NCBI GenBank assembly: GCA_947095585.1
Contig: OX352765.1
Location: 16,986,444-17,050,443 of the forward strand
Length of the DNA: 64,000 nucleotides
From: Nephrocerus scutellatus
Lineage: Eukaryota; Arthropoda; Insecta; Diptera; Pipunculidae
Reading direction: 5' to 3'
Below the pieces are notes generated by a model. It saw only the letters and a program-made list of their open reading frames with translations, was not told the DNA's origin and searched no databases. A program made the position numbers and the translations under genes. This document shows, in pieces, positions 35,446-46,925 of this stretch; position 1 is the first letter of the stretch, and each line of letters starts with the position of its first letter.

Positions 35446-36850
35446 TCAGTTCAGAGAAATACATGGCGCAGAACGTTGAGGAAGAGGCACGACAACTGGA
35501 AACGAGTTGGAGAGAGTAGATGTTGAAAGGTTGAGTCGCGGTACAGCTCGTTGATGATGTTGATGAGTTTTTCGTGAACACCATAGTTAGACAAAATCTG
35601 CCACATAATGTTTCGTCCCACGCTATCAAAAGCGCGTTAAAAATCTACAAAAACCACATACAGAGGATAGCGATACTAAACTGACTGTTCAATGATTATA
35701 CGCAGGGTGTTAATTTGATCAGTACAAGAACGGTTTGGGCGAAATCCTGCTCGTTCATTATTCAAAATTGACTCAAACGCCTTCCGTAAGCGCCTAGCTA
35801 TTATAGAGGAGATCAACTTGTTCCTCTCCAGTTTTCGCAATTGCTCAAATCACCTTTCTTGGGGTGCTTGACTATTAAGCCTTCTTTTACGATGCTATGG
35901 TTTCAGATTCCCAGATACCTTGATATATCGCATGCAATGTTCGCGTAGTTAACTGGACGTCGGCTTGAAGGATTTCTGCGTAGATTTTGTCAGTCTTTTT
36001 TAACCACCTTTCGAACGAGCTAGAGTTTGTCTTGACGTACTGGACGTCCTTGATATCTAGATCAGTCCCATCCATCTGAATATCATGGCCTCCTCAAGAA
36101 GTTCCTTGCATTGAAAACGAATTGTAAAGAAAAAATTTTTGATTTGATTTGATTTGATTTCCTGAAAATCTACCGCCTTATTTTAGAGTTATTTTATTTA
36201 CTGTTTACAGTAAGACTAAAAAAGGTTAGCCGATAGTCTGTCATTTTCCTCTATAAGCGGTAAACAACTTTATGAATAGAGCGAGATGATACAGTGTGTT
36301 CAAATTGAGCGAGTTGCTCGTAAAAATAGAACACACTGTAGATCGGAGGGTTAATTAATGAGACCGATTTGTTTGTTTTAAAGTAAGAACTGATAATTTC
36401 TAATTCAACGAAGGAGTAGCGGCTCTGATGTTAGTAGCCTGGCGAAGTACAATTCAAAACATTCTTAAAATGTTCTGTCCAGCGGGTTAATTGTTCCTCC
36501 TCCATACAAAGAGCCATCTATTGCCTTAACAGGGTAGTTGATGTGAGGTTTTCTTGTTGGCGAGCTTACGAGCGAGTTGGTAGTCTGTGCTCTATTGTCT
36601 ACTATCAGCGGTTTGTTGTGCTTGTGTTGCGATGTCGCTTAGCCATGCTCGTTTGTCGTTTCTAGCTAAAGGGCCAACTTGACGGTCCAGATCCCTATAC
36701 TTCGGCGCTAGTGCACTTCGCTCGGCACCCTAGGCCGCGTTTAACTCTGCTTTGATGGATTGGGGTTCACTAATGTTGTTGCATATGCTTTTTGATATCC
36801 ATTATTTTCTAGTTTTGTCGGGATAACCTAAAATGGTTGAGGCTGCTTCC
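35446..36850 (-). mobile_element. RTE-like family B, copy 2: pre-RT to palm
   Basis: Minus strand. Pre-RT region near 36590-36700 reads NDKRAWLSDIATQAQQTADS, then EQLTRWTEHFKNVLN near 36440-36490. RT motifs follow: NNERAGFRPNRSCTDQINTL near 35700-35770, YPLYVVFVDF and AFDSVGRNIMWQILSNYGVH near 35580-35670, and INELYRDSTFQ near 35540. It ends before the catalytic YxDD box, so both 3' part and endonuclease are missing. A short (GATTT)4 run lies at 36141-36160 and a strong hairpin at 36290-36340 within it. Confidence 0.75.
36290..36340. repeat. Perfect 12-bp inverted repeat (hairpin)
   Basis: TACAGTGTGTTC at 36290-36301 and GAACACACTGTA at 36329-36340 are exact reverse complements, 27 bases apart. 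The loop contains a smaller GAGC...GCTC stem (36307-36318). It lies in a poorly conserved part of the family B copy. Confidence 0.85.
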
Positions 36851-36995
36851 TATAGGCATTTACTGTTTTCTCCTATTTATATTCTAGGATCTTTTAAAAG
36901 AAGAGAGTTACGCTACGCTCTGGTACAAACATAATTTATATTCTGTTCAAAAGAAGAACACTTAAAATTCTTAAAAGAATAAAATTATTGAGAGT
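36851..36995. other. Short unassigned spacer
   Basis: AT-rich spacer between the family B copy and the solo family A 3' end; nothing recognised. Confidence 0.5.
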
Positions 36996-37045
36996 ATCAT
37001 CATCATCATATTTGGCTCTCTAACCGGGGTCCGGTCCTGGCCCAA
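36996..37045 (-). mobile_element. Solo 3' terminus of RTE-like family A
   Basis: About 50 bp: (TCA)n, ATATTTGGCTCT, then ACCGGGGTCCGGTCCTGGCC. It matches the 3' ends of the copies at 21510 and 38221 in the same orientation, with nothing more of the element. It looks like an extreme 5'-truncated insertion. Confidence 0.75.
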
Positions 37046-38220
37046 AATAGAAAATTTTATTGTATGAAAAGTAGTATTAGCACATTTATTTAAGGTGATA
37101 TCATCTTTATGACACCAACTTATTCAAATCGAACTGAAAGAGTTCAGAATCATTAAAATTACTTTTTCTAGCGAAAAATTTAAAATCATCGCCATACATC
37201 AGACTTGAGCAAAATGTTAAAATCTTCGTTAAATCATTTACAAAGTGCATAAATATGTTCAATAAATATGTTATGCTGAATTACAAGTAAATTTGAAAAT
37301 AAATAAATAAGGATAAATATAATAAAAAATATTAACACTATCTTTTCCTTTTTTCTTGAACACTCACACAAGCGATGCAATGCAGTCTCTCCACTTTTAA
37401 ATCCACTCACAAACAGGAATAAATTCCAAAACTCGATCGAAAAAGGAAAAAAACGAGCAGATTTTTTTTGTAATTACTCCACTCAGCGAAGTGATACGGT
37501 ATTCTTTTGACTGACTACAGATTTTACGTATCATTATACGTGAGTACGTAATATAATTAAGGAATCACTCAGCCATATTAATGGAAATCTTTCTTCAGTT
37601 AATCATTGGCTTTCAAGCGATGTCATGGAAATGGCTTATAGGAGTTGATAAAGAAAAATATATTTGTGGAAACTGAACATGCAATTTTTATTCATATACC
37701 TTCGTGGATAATCAGAGAATCATAAAATCGAAGCTTTGGAATATGCGAGGAAATCTACTGACAACACTTGAATGAGTGGCGTTGTCAAGTTTCCTAAATG
37801 AAATATTTTCCACTCTTGTTGGTAGGATGCAGAATTCAAAATGAAAGAACGGAAAATTATGGTTAATTTTATAGCCTGGCTGAAATAACCAAAAGTTAAC
37901 TGAATTTTACTTCAAACGCTTGCATTTAATTTAATTTACCAAACTAAAAAGAAAAAAAATAAAAACATTTTTTGTGCAACTTTGTTGCTATTGTTTTCGT
38001 TCAATTTATCCTAAGTTGTGGTGGATTTATCGCTTTTAAATATAAAGTTAATATTTTTAAATATAGAGTATTATTTTTAAGTTCTTTATTGAAAAATACA
38101 TGATAATATGGTATTGAGACTAAGTTAATATACCATCCATTACAACTTTTCAATTTATTTTACAATAAAGTTATATATATATTATTGAAAAAGAAATAAC
38201 TAGACTAGTTAAACTAGTTA
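37046..38220. other. Unassigned AT-rich DNA
   Basis: No element or gene recognised. Confidence 0.55.
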
Positions 38221-40560
38221 TCATCATCAATATATTTGGCTCTACAACCGTGGCCCGGTCCAGGCCTCACACAAAAAGTCTCTTCACCGGTCCCGATTTT
38301 AAGCCGATGTCATCCAGTTTTTCATTCCTTAAATCTGGGCGTCCCGGTCTACGCCATCCTTTCAGCGTAGGCTTGGCCGGCCTCGCTGTCGTATTCCATA
38401 AATCCTACCGCAAAGGTAGGATACTCTTCGCTCATGCGAGCTAGGTGTCCTGCCCACCGCAGCTTATCGAGCTTAATTCTCTTCACGGAAATGCTCGTAG
38501 ATCTCATCATTATAGAGTCACCGGAATCGTCCTTCCTCACAAAAGGGGCCAACAATTCTCCGTAAGACTTTTCTCTCGAACGCGGCTAAGAGGTCAGAAT
38601 GCTTTTTGCTAAGCACCCAAGTCTCGGATCCATATGTAAGTACTGGTATGACCATTGTCTTATATACCAGCCGCTTGGATGTTATGGTTAAGTTCCTGGA
38701 TTTGAAGAGTCTTGATAGACTAGAGTAGGATTTAAGCAACCGTGCGCGTATGTCTGGTTCCATGCTGTTATCGGCTGCTACAGTTGACCCGAGATAGTTA
38801 AAGGACTTCACTACTTCAAATTCGAGCTCCACTCTTTGAATTGAGAGAATAATGTTGGATCTTCTAATCGCATACGTGGCCACCATGTACTTTGTTTTGC
38901 TCTCATTTATGTGCAGCCCCAGATTTCGCGCCGGTTGCTCGATCTAGATGAAATCTTCCTACAGCTCTTGAGTTTCTACCAATGATGTCAATATCGTCTG
39001 CGTAAGCCAGTATCTGAATGGACTTACAGAGGATTGTTTCTCTCGCCGTTATATCATAGTTTGGGAACACTTTCAACAACGCCACGTTGAAGATGACGCA
39101 GGCCAGTCCATCCCCTTTTCGGAGCCAGTTATAGATGTTAAATGGGCTTCACAGTGATCCAGATATTTTTATTTGGCTTATAACATTGGTCATGGTCAAC
39201 CTACATAGTCCTGTCAGTTTATTTGGGATGCCGAATTCTTTCATGACTTTTTTAATGTTCTACTCTGGCTATGGTATCATAGGCGGCTTTAAAGTCTATT
39301 AAAAGATGGTGTAGTGAGTTTTGAAACTCTAGACGTTTTTTCATCACATAAGGTAGTACATCTGATCAGTTGTTAATTTGCCAGGGATGAATCCACACTG
39401 GTATCGACCAATGATGATTTTGACGTATAGAGTTATCCTGTCTTGAAGGATAGAGGAGAAAATCTTATACGCGTTAATCAAAAACGTTATTCCACGATAA
39501 TTCCTGAATTTTCTGATGTACAGGGCACAGGATGCCTCTTCGCCAGTTTTCTGGCATCGCTTCTTCCTCCAATACTTGCAATATTTTTTCATTAATTGCT
39601 TGATGTAATGAGGAGTCTTCTACTTTACTCAGTTCTGCTGAAATCGCATCTGATCCCGGGGCCTTATTATCTGCTAACTTCGTGTATGCCTGCTGGCGGC
39701 AGCATAGTGTAGTCATCGATCATTGGTGGTGCCTCCAATTCCTCAGTTAGCTGGTCATTTAGCAACTCCTGAAAGTGCTCTTCCCATCGCTCAGAGATGC
39801 CCTTGAGATCGGCGATCAGATTACCCTCTTTGTCTTTGCAGTATGTGCAATGCGGTGTATATTGCCTCACTCTTTGGTAGAACTTCTGCGCCTGGTGCGG
39901 TTCTCACTCTCTGTACTGTTCTAGTTCACGGACGAGATTCGTCTCCCAGGTTGCTTTCTTTCGCCGGTGAGCTGTTTTTTCATATCTTGTGAGCTCTTTA
40001 TAATGTTCTTCGCGTGCTTGCGTTCTTTGAGATAGTTGCATCGCTCGGTACGCAACATTCTTACGTTCAGTCACTCGCTTACATTCGTCATCGGACTAGT
40101 CGTTCCGATCTACTGCCTAAGATGGAGTCAGTTGTACTAATGATAGTATTCTAAAGGCTTCTTCAATTCTCTTCTACGCGCGACATCTCAGCCCCAGGAC
40201 TTACTCTCCCTGCATTTAGCGCGAGTCCTATCGCTTGACGGTAGTTGTTTCTGGTCTCTTCGTTGCGAAAGGCAGCAGTGTTGACTCGAATCTGTTTCCG
40301 GATGCAGTCTTTCGTGATGAAGCAATCCGCGTTCGCAGCACCATACCAACAAAATAGTGGTTCGAGTCGACGTTGGCACCTCGGTACGTTCGTACCGTCA
40401 TCAGGTTCGGGTTGTGGTGGCGGTCTATCTACACATGGTATATCTGGTTGCGAGTGACTCCTTCAGGAGTTACTCAGGTGGCTTTCTGGATATTTTTACG
40501 CTTAAGCATTGTACTCGCAACGATGCTTGCTGCCATCTCTATTACAGAATTTTTTCAAAA
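38221..40560 (-). pseudogene. RTE-like family A, copy 4: longest copy, endonuclease to 3' tail
   Basis: Minus strand, about 2.3 kb. 5' side: end of an APE endonuclease with RGANVDSNHYFVG near 40345-40390, where the catalytic SDH is SNH. The pre-RT linker lies near 39820-40060. Then come the region reading ISERWEEHFQELLNDQLTEE, APGSDAISAELSK, AMPENWRRGILCPVHQK, and YQCGFIPGKLTTDQMYYL near 39360-39410. QILAYADDIDIIGR has an intact YADD (38993-39004). A 122-codon frame at 38518-38886 encodes SFNYLGSTVAADNSMEPDIR to FERKVLRRIVGPFCEEGRF, followed by KLRWAGHLARMSEEYPT. It ends with the (TGA)n tail at 38221. Many frame changes. Confidence 0.85.
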
Positions 40561-41286
40561 TAAATTCTCTTAATAAATCGTAAGATAATAAGTTAATTAA
40601 ATCTTCGTCTATGAAGACTATGGCCATTGCCATGGCCAATATGGTTTGAAATTAACGGGTATTATTTTTTAGTAAAAAAATATTTTGGCTCCAAAATTGT
40701 TGATCAATATCACTAGGATATATAACTGCCAAAGAAGAAATTTTCGTTAAAAACGTTCAAAGGTTTCTATTGTGCTTTAAATATAGGCCACGTAGATGCA
40801 AATGAAATCTTTTGCACATGTGTATTAAGAATGTCGACACAACTGAAATATCTGAACAAATTTTTAAACACTTTGTCAGTTCAAAGATTATTATTATATT
40901 ATTATTTCAGTGCACGCCATATAAAAACTGTAACGAGGTCTTTACATCTACACATAACTTTGTTTTAATTTTACTTTTGCCATTTCAAGTGGTCACGACT
41001 TTGCGAAATGACAATAACACAAATTATTATCAAATTTAACTTTCAAAAGGAAATTAGAATTAAAATTTGTATATTTAATTCATTAGAGTGCATCTGCAAT
41101 GGGACTCACTTTGCATTGTTCTTAAAATGTGGTGCAACTCATTCGTTCGTTACGTACAGCAAAAGATTTTACAAAGGACAGTGCCAAAAAAAATGCCTGT
41201 CCATTTGTTTCAGTATAACGAGTATAATGCTATTTTGCTGCTCCTTCTTTACTAAATATCAGCATAAGCCATAGACTTTAGGTCTC
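40561..41286. other. Unassigned AT-rich DNA
   Basis: No element recognised between the family A 5' side and the mariner-type relic. Confidence 0.5.
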
Positions 41287-41645
41287 AATCACAAAAATTA
41301 ATCAAGAGGTGTCAAATCGCACGACCTTGGAGGTCAATTGACAGGTCCTTTTATCGAAATCAAATTATCGCCAAATTTTGATTTCAATAAGTCGATGGTT
41401 GCCATCACAGTACCGCAAAAAGTCCCATCCTTTTGGAACTACATCTTATCCGGATAAATGTCATTCATATTTTCAAACAAGAAATCATTGATCATGGTGC
41501 TGTAATGACCTCCATTGACTCCATACACATTTTTGAAGAAATAAGGCCCGATGATGCCACCAGCGCTCAAATGGTGCATTTTTCTGGATGTAGGGTCTCT
41601 TGTGGATTGGCCTCTCTCCACGTATGGCAATTTTGCTTAGTAACA
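41287..41645 (-). pseudogene. Tc1/mariner-superfamily transposase relic
   Basis: Minus strand. KQNCHTWREANP in one frame is followed by SAGGIIGPYFFKNVYGVNGG and YSTMINDFLFENMNDI. Then, after a stop, come FQKDGTFCGTVMATIDLLKS, FGDNLISIKGPVN, another stop, and PRSCDLTPLD. In this group FQxDGA with the second catalytic Asp and the CDLTPLDFFLWG motif mark the DDE/D core. The His of the usual DGAxxH is lost and three stops interrupt the main frame. The N-terminal DNA-binding half and both terminal repeats were not found. Confidence 0.75.
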
Positions 41646-41665
41646 AACGAATTAAGCCAACAATG

Positions 41666-41790
41666 GGATGGTCGCCGTGGCTCAGTGGATAAGTGCATGG
41701 ACTTCTGAGCAGGATGTTCGTGGTTCCAATCCCAATAACACAAGAAGTATTTTTCAAGGTCCCACCTCTAGCGAATGTCTGACAAACAAT
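41666..41790 (+). mobile_element. SINE copy, 3'-truncated
   Basis: Has the best-preserved head: A box TGGCTCAGTGG at 41678-41688, then GCATGGACTTCTGAGCAGGA and a B-box region with one change (GGTTCCAATCC). Continues to GCGAATGTCTGACAAAC and then stops; the CR1-like 3' piece begins within a few bases. Loss of the 3' half cannot come from ordinary 5' truncation on insertion. Confidence 0.8.
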
Positions 41791-41794
41791 TGAC

Positions 41795-42258
41795 ATATTT
41801 GGTCTAGTGCGCCTAAAACCACATTGCATCAACTAGATAGAATACAAAACTTACCGATGACGAAAACATTGCAAAATCAATAGATTCGCTTGAAGACCGC
41901 AGGAACGTCTTCTGCTTGTCACTCTTTTATCACTTCTTCCACCAGCGGTGCTCAAGAGAAATGGCCAGTTGCATGCCACCTCTCCTTGAATTCAACCGCA
42001 ATACTCGTGGCGCTATAAATGCTCATCGGTTTAGCCTTAAGCCCATCTTCTGATGTACAGTTAAGTTCAGGGATTCGTTATTCACGTATGTCGAATGCTC
42101 TGCCAAGCTCTGTCTTTCCACATCACTATGATCCACAGGCATTCAAAACACAAGCTCATAGACATCTCCTCTTTTCTTCTCCTTTTCCTTAACGCCCACG
42201 CTGTTCCAAGCATATATCCGAACATAATAAGGGTGCGAACCCCTTTTCGCGTCCGCAA
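41795..42258 (+). mobile_element. CR1-like 3' end
   Basis: Reads LDRIQN, then in shifting frames IDSLEDRRNVFCLSLFYHFF, EMASCMPPLLEFNRNTRGA, WNALPSSVFPHHYDPQAF and KTQAHRHLLFS, a typical C-terminus of CR1-like ORF2. The end is GCAAATTATAAAAAAA, nearly the same as in the copy at 49735-50150. Stops and frame changes make it non-coding. Confidence 0.75.
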
Positions 42259-44524
42259 ATTATAAAAAAAGCAATTCCTTATAAAGTGTGTATCGTAAAC
42301 ATTAGGCGAGTTTATTGAAAAATGTTGATTCTAAAGCGATGCTGGGTCAAATTCTGTCTCTGTTATGCATTCAAAAATTCTATGCAATATTATAATTCCA
42401 TGCAGATTTATAGGAAATTTTGTACCGACATCAGATTTGGCTGCTAGATGAGGTCTTCTAATACGTGTTTTATATAATTACAGGGAGAGTTGCTTCATGT
42501 GGCTTAAAATGCTAAAAGATGTTATATTTTGTTTCCTATTCATTATGTACTACATCCCTTGGAGATATGTACCGCCAATAAACTTCCAACTCGGCATAAA
42601 ACTCTTAAATTCAGCACATTTTGTTAATTTAATGCTTTTGTTTAAGAATTTAGGTAAAGTTTGAAAAAGATTCTAGTTTATGCCTTTGATTTTTATGTAT
42701 AGGGGGAAAATAAGTCATGTCGCCGTAATCGCTGCAGGGGCTTTGTTTGCTTAAAAGTTGTTTCATTTTCTGCGGATCTCCTAATATTAAATGCGATTAA
42801 TATGCACTTTTCTTGCAGATAAAATTCTCGCTTAGATTCCATCACATATTTTCATTCTTTACAAAACCACAGAAGAGAAAAGAGTAAAATGACTGCACTG
42901 CATGTATCTAAGGCATGATGTGACAGCACTGTGTGAGCTCTTCAACTTCATTCCCAGGGCGTACTTTTGCCCGACCCGAAAACCACCTCCACCACCACCT
43001 GAGTTAAATGCGGCACTTTTTAAACAAAAACAACCAACTAAATAAGATTAAGTAGAGAATACAATACAGGGACGTGACATGACTTAAGGACTTTACACTT
43101 TGCACCGGGTTGAAGTAGCTGGGTGGCCGTAGTTAGTTAGTTAGACACTTGTTTGTCGCACAAGCCCAGTAGAAGGCAAAGTTTTATAATATTTAAGTTT
43201 TACGTCCACTTTATCGCCACCGACTATGACGACGACGACGACGAAATTGCTTATGCTGTGTGTTTAACTTTTCAAATTGTTTTCTAAAGTTCTGTTGGCC
43301 CCGTGACTACTGCGGGAGCGGGCAGTCGAATAGTCGATTGTGAAAGTCACGTGACGTTGGAATAAGCTAAGCTAAATTTTCTAAAACACATCCCCACACA
43401 ATCTACATACATAAATAAACTCAAGCAAAATCTCATTTTGTTAAATTAAAACAAATGATATAAAAACAAACTTGTTACTCTGCACTGCAGTACGTAAACG
43501 ACCTCCACACACATACTCACAAACACATATCATACCGTATACCATAGAATTAAGCTCTCTCAACCGTTAATATGAAACTATCTTCATAGTCATTATTGTA
43601 GTCGTAGTTATTCAAAAAAACAAAAACAACATCATCAAATGACACATAACCGAAATAATCATAATGTGTATGTGTATGTGTGTGTAGCATTTCATTCAGT
43701 CCCCAATTCTGCTCTTGTTGTTTGTTGGTACTGTCTGTCTGTCTTGTTGAGGACTAAAACTTTCATATTAATTAAATTTGTGAACAAATTCTGGCAGAAT
43801 GATGAAGTGGTGACCATGAAGATTTTTCTGGCATCAGTTAGGAATCACTCGTTAGGGTTTCTCGGTCAATGTCAATGATAAATTCGGAGGCTAACATTGG
43901 AGATGCTCTCGCCATACCGCTATGTTAGCATTACTGGAAGATAGAGTCACAGCAAATTGCTGTGTGCAAACTAGGCCAATACAAATTAGTATGCTACAAA
44001 GTGAAATTTTAGTGACATTTTGGTTGAATTTTTCATAACGAATTAATTTTTTATTCTTTATGTGTCACCATAAATCACTCCTACTGAAGAATTTAGCAAA
44101 TATCACAAAGCTGTCATCAGCAGGACAATTATTGTTATGTATATACATATATCAGCAACACAGAATGGGTATAAAATGTTTGGTATATCTTCGACTCATT
44201 ATTTGCATATTGTGTGTATGATGTGCATTAATTTTTGGTAACGATCTCTTCATGATGCTAAGTAAAAGACGAATGAATAAATTTAAAATACCACCGTTTA
44301 TTTTTCTGGTTATCTTCTAAAACGAATCATAAAGAAAAGGAATTGTTTTTTTTTTGCATTTTTAATTTTCCAATGAGCTTTTAGTGTAAATTGATAATTT
44401 GATTTGTAGAAAAATGTGTAGATCAGCAGCCTTTAAAGTCTAGTAAGAGAATAGTTGAAGTTCTTAAGGATCGGGGATTAATACAGCGCGATATTTTGAA
44501 CAAATTTTGGTCAAAGATGTAACA
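42259..44524. other. Unassigned DNA
   Basis: Contains a (GAC)n run at 43227-43243 and a TGTATG/TG-rich stretch near 43665-43688. A weak match to the family A FKAA region near 44418-44460 is too short to call. No gene recognised. Confidence 0.5.
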
Positions 44525-44753
44525 TGTATAGCATGTATATTTTTGCACACAAATGGAGGGACCTACAATTTAATGCCGGATCCGAACGGCGAATTGAGAA
44601 GCTTTCCGTGAAAAGTGATTACTTTCGGACGTTTCTGAAACTTTCGCGACAGGTGGGACACCGTGAAAAATACTTTTGGTCTTACTGGGATTCGAACAAC
44701 GAACCCCCTGCTCAGAAGTCCATGCTCTTATCTCCACTGAGCCACGGTGCCCA
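44525..44753 (-). mobile_element. SINE copy abutting an RTE-like copy
   Basis: Minus strand. Head GTGGGCACCGTGGCTCAGTG at 44734-44753, anticodon-arm-like GCATGGACTTCTGAGCAGGG, B box GTTCGAATCCC near 44690, CAAAAGTATTTTTCACGGTG, GAATTGAG/GAAGCTT region, and CCATTTGTGTGCAAAAATAT, after which it is cut at about 44530 in the loop of the 3' hairpin. Only three bases separate its head from recognisable family A sequence at 44757. Confidence 0.85.
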
Positions 44754-44756
44754 CCA

Positions 44757-46925
44757 CTTCCACTTCCTCACATACGGGGCCAACAATTCTCCGTAAGACT
44801 TTTCTCTCGAACGCGACTAAAAGGTCAAAATGCTTTTTGCTAAGCACTCAAGTCTCAGATCCAAATGTAAGTACTGGTATGACCATTGTCTTATATACCA
44901 GCCGCTTGGATGTTATGGTTAACTTCCTGGATTTGAAGACTCTTGACATACTATAGTAGGCTTTGTTGGCTTTAAGAAACCGTGCGCGTATTTCTGGTTC
45001 CATGATGTTATCGGCTACTACAGTTGACCAGAGATAGTTAAAGGGTTGCACTACTTCAAATTAGCGCTCCACTATTTGAATTGGGGAACCAATGTTCGAT
45101 CTTCTGCTCGCAGACGTCACCACGATGTACTTTTCTTTACTCTCATTTTATTCCGCCCGCTCGATCTGTATAAAAGCTTCATGTACAGCGCTTGAGTTTC
45201 TACCAACGATGTCAATATCTTCTGCGTAAGGCAGTATCTGAATCGAATTGTAGAGGACTACTCCTTTCGCCGTTACGTCCGTTTATCGAATCACTTTTCC
45301 CAACTCCAGGGTAAAGAGGACCAGTCCAGTCCATTCCCTTGTTGGAGCCCATTATAGATGTTGAATGGGCATGATAGTAATCCGGATATTTTTACTTATA
45401 ACATTTTTATGGGTAACCTACATAGTCGTGTCAGTTTATTTTGGATGTCGAATTCTATCGCGGCTTTATAAAATTAAACTCTGACAATGCTTTAAAGTCT
45501 ATAAAAAGTGTGTGTAGTGAGTTTTGAAACTATAGACATTTTTCCATTACTTCCCTAAGGGTGTAAATTTGATCAGTTGTTGATTTTCCTTGGATGAAGC
45601 CACACTGGTATGGAACAGGGAAGACTTTAGCGTATGGGGCTCTCTTGTCTTGAAAGATAGAGGAGAAAATCTAGTACGTGGTACTCAACAACGTTATACC
45701 ACGATAATTGCTGCACTTTGTGATATCTCCTTTCTAATGTATGGGGCACAGTATGCCTCTTCGCCAGTCTTCTAGCATCACTACTTCCTCCCATACTTGC
45801 ACTAACATTTCGTGAATTGTTTGGTGTATTGTGAGGCTGATTAAAATAAACAGCTCTGCTGGGATTCCAAATGTTCCGGGGGCTTTTGTCTTTGCAGTTT
45901 GTGCAACGTGGTGTATATTGCGTCATACCGCGGACTCGTTGTTAGAACTTCCGCGCCTGGTGCGTTCCTAGCTCTCTGCACTGTTCTAGTTCACGGACGA
46001 GATTCTTCTCCGAGGGTGCTTTCTTCGCTGGTGAACTGTTTTTTCATATCTTCTGAGCTCTTTATATTCATCTTCGCGTGTCCGCGTTCTATGAGATTGT
46101 TGCATTGCTCGGTACGCAACATTTCTACGTTGAGTCGCTAGCTTACATTCGTCATCGAACCAGGACTCCTGAATTTAGGGCGAGTGCTATCGCTTGACCT
46201 TAGTTGGTTCTGATCACTTCGTTGTAAAGGGCAGCCGTGTTGATTCGAATCTGATTAGCGGATGCTGTCTTTCTTGATAATGCAATCCACGCTCGGAGCA
46301 GAAGATAGTGGTCCGAGTCGGACGTTGACACCTCGGTAAGCTCGTACCGTCATCAGGTTCGGGTTGTGGCGGTGGTCTATCAACACGTAGTCTATCTGGT
46401 TGCGAGTGGCTTTATCTGGAGATACACAGGTGGCTTTGTGGATATTTTTACGTGCAAACCTTGTACTCGCAATGACGAAATTATTGCTTGCTGCGATCTC
46501 TATGACTCGTTTTCCATTGTCATTATAGTTCTCGTGTAAGCTATGGGTGCCAATGTACTGCCAGAATACTGGCTCCCTACCTATTTTGTCATTCATATCC
46601 CCCAGAATAATTTTTACGTCATTCTGAGGACAGGCATGGAGTTCCTGTTTGACTGATCTTTTACATTTTCTGGGGAATCCTCTGTAGGTGCGCGAACGTT
46701 TATGAAGCTTAGATTTTTAAATCTGCCCCTCACGCGAAGGGTGCATAGCCGTTTATTTACTGCTTTAAAGCCGATAACGGTGGGTTTCATTCTTTTGCTG
46801 ACTAGAAACCCCACCCCTAGCACATGATGTCTTGCATGACAGCTGTAATATATGTCATATTCTGATTTTTGTAAGACACCATTCCCCAGAATTAACACGT
46901 CAACAGTAAGTTCCTTCCCGTCAAA
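44757..46925 (-). pseudogene. RTE-like family A, copy 5: endonuclease to thumb
   Basis: Minus strand. The 5' side has the best endonuclease: YDIYYSCHARHHVLGVGFLV, KRMKPTVIGFKAVNKRLCTL and NLSFINVRAPTEDSPENVKD (46614-46898). After it comes a 113-codon frame (46255-46596) with YIGTHSLHENYNDNGKRVIE, FARKNIHKATCVSPDKATRN and QIDYVLIDHRHN. The SDH catalytic motif survives as SDSDHYLL only in a shifted frame near 46310. The RT is heavily deleted; the catalytic box reads YAED (45217-45228). The thumb NYLWSTVVADNIMEPEIRAR is near 44990-45040. The 3' part is replaced by the SINE. Confidence 0.85.

Noticed and set aside
41666..41740. tRNA gene suggested by good A and B boxes
   Set aside because: Followed by the SINE body in several copies; no acceptor stem closes the cloverleaf, so these are SINE heads.
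44418..44460. Possible scrap of the family A FKAA region on minus
   Set aside because: Match limited to one short word (CTTTAAAGTCTA); could be chance.
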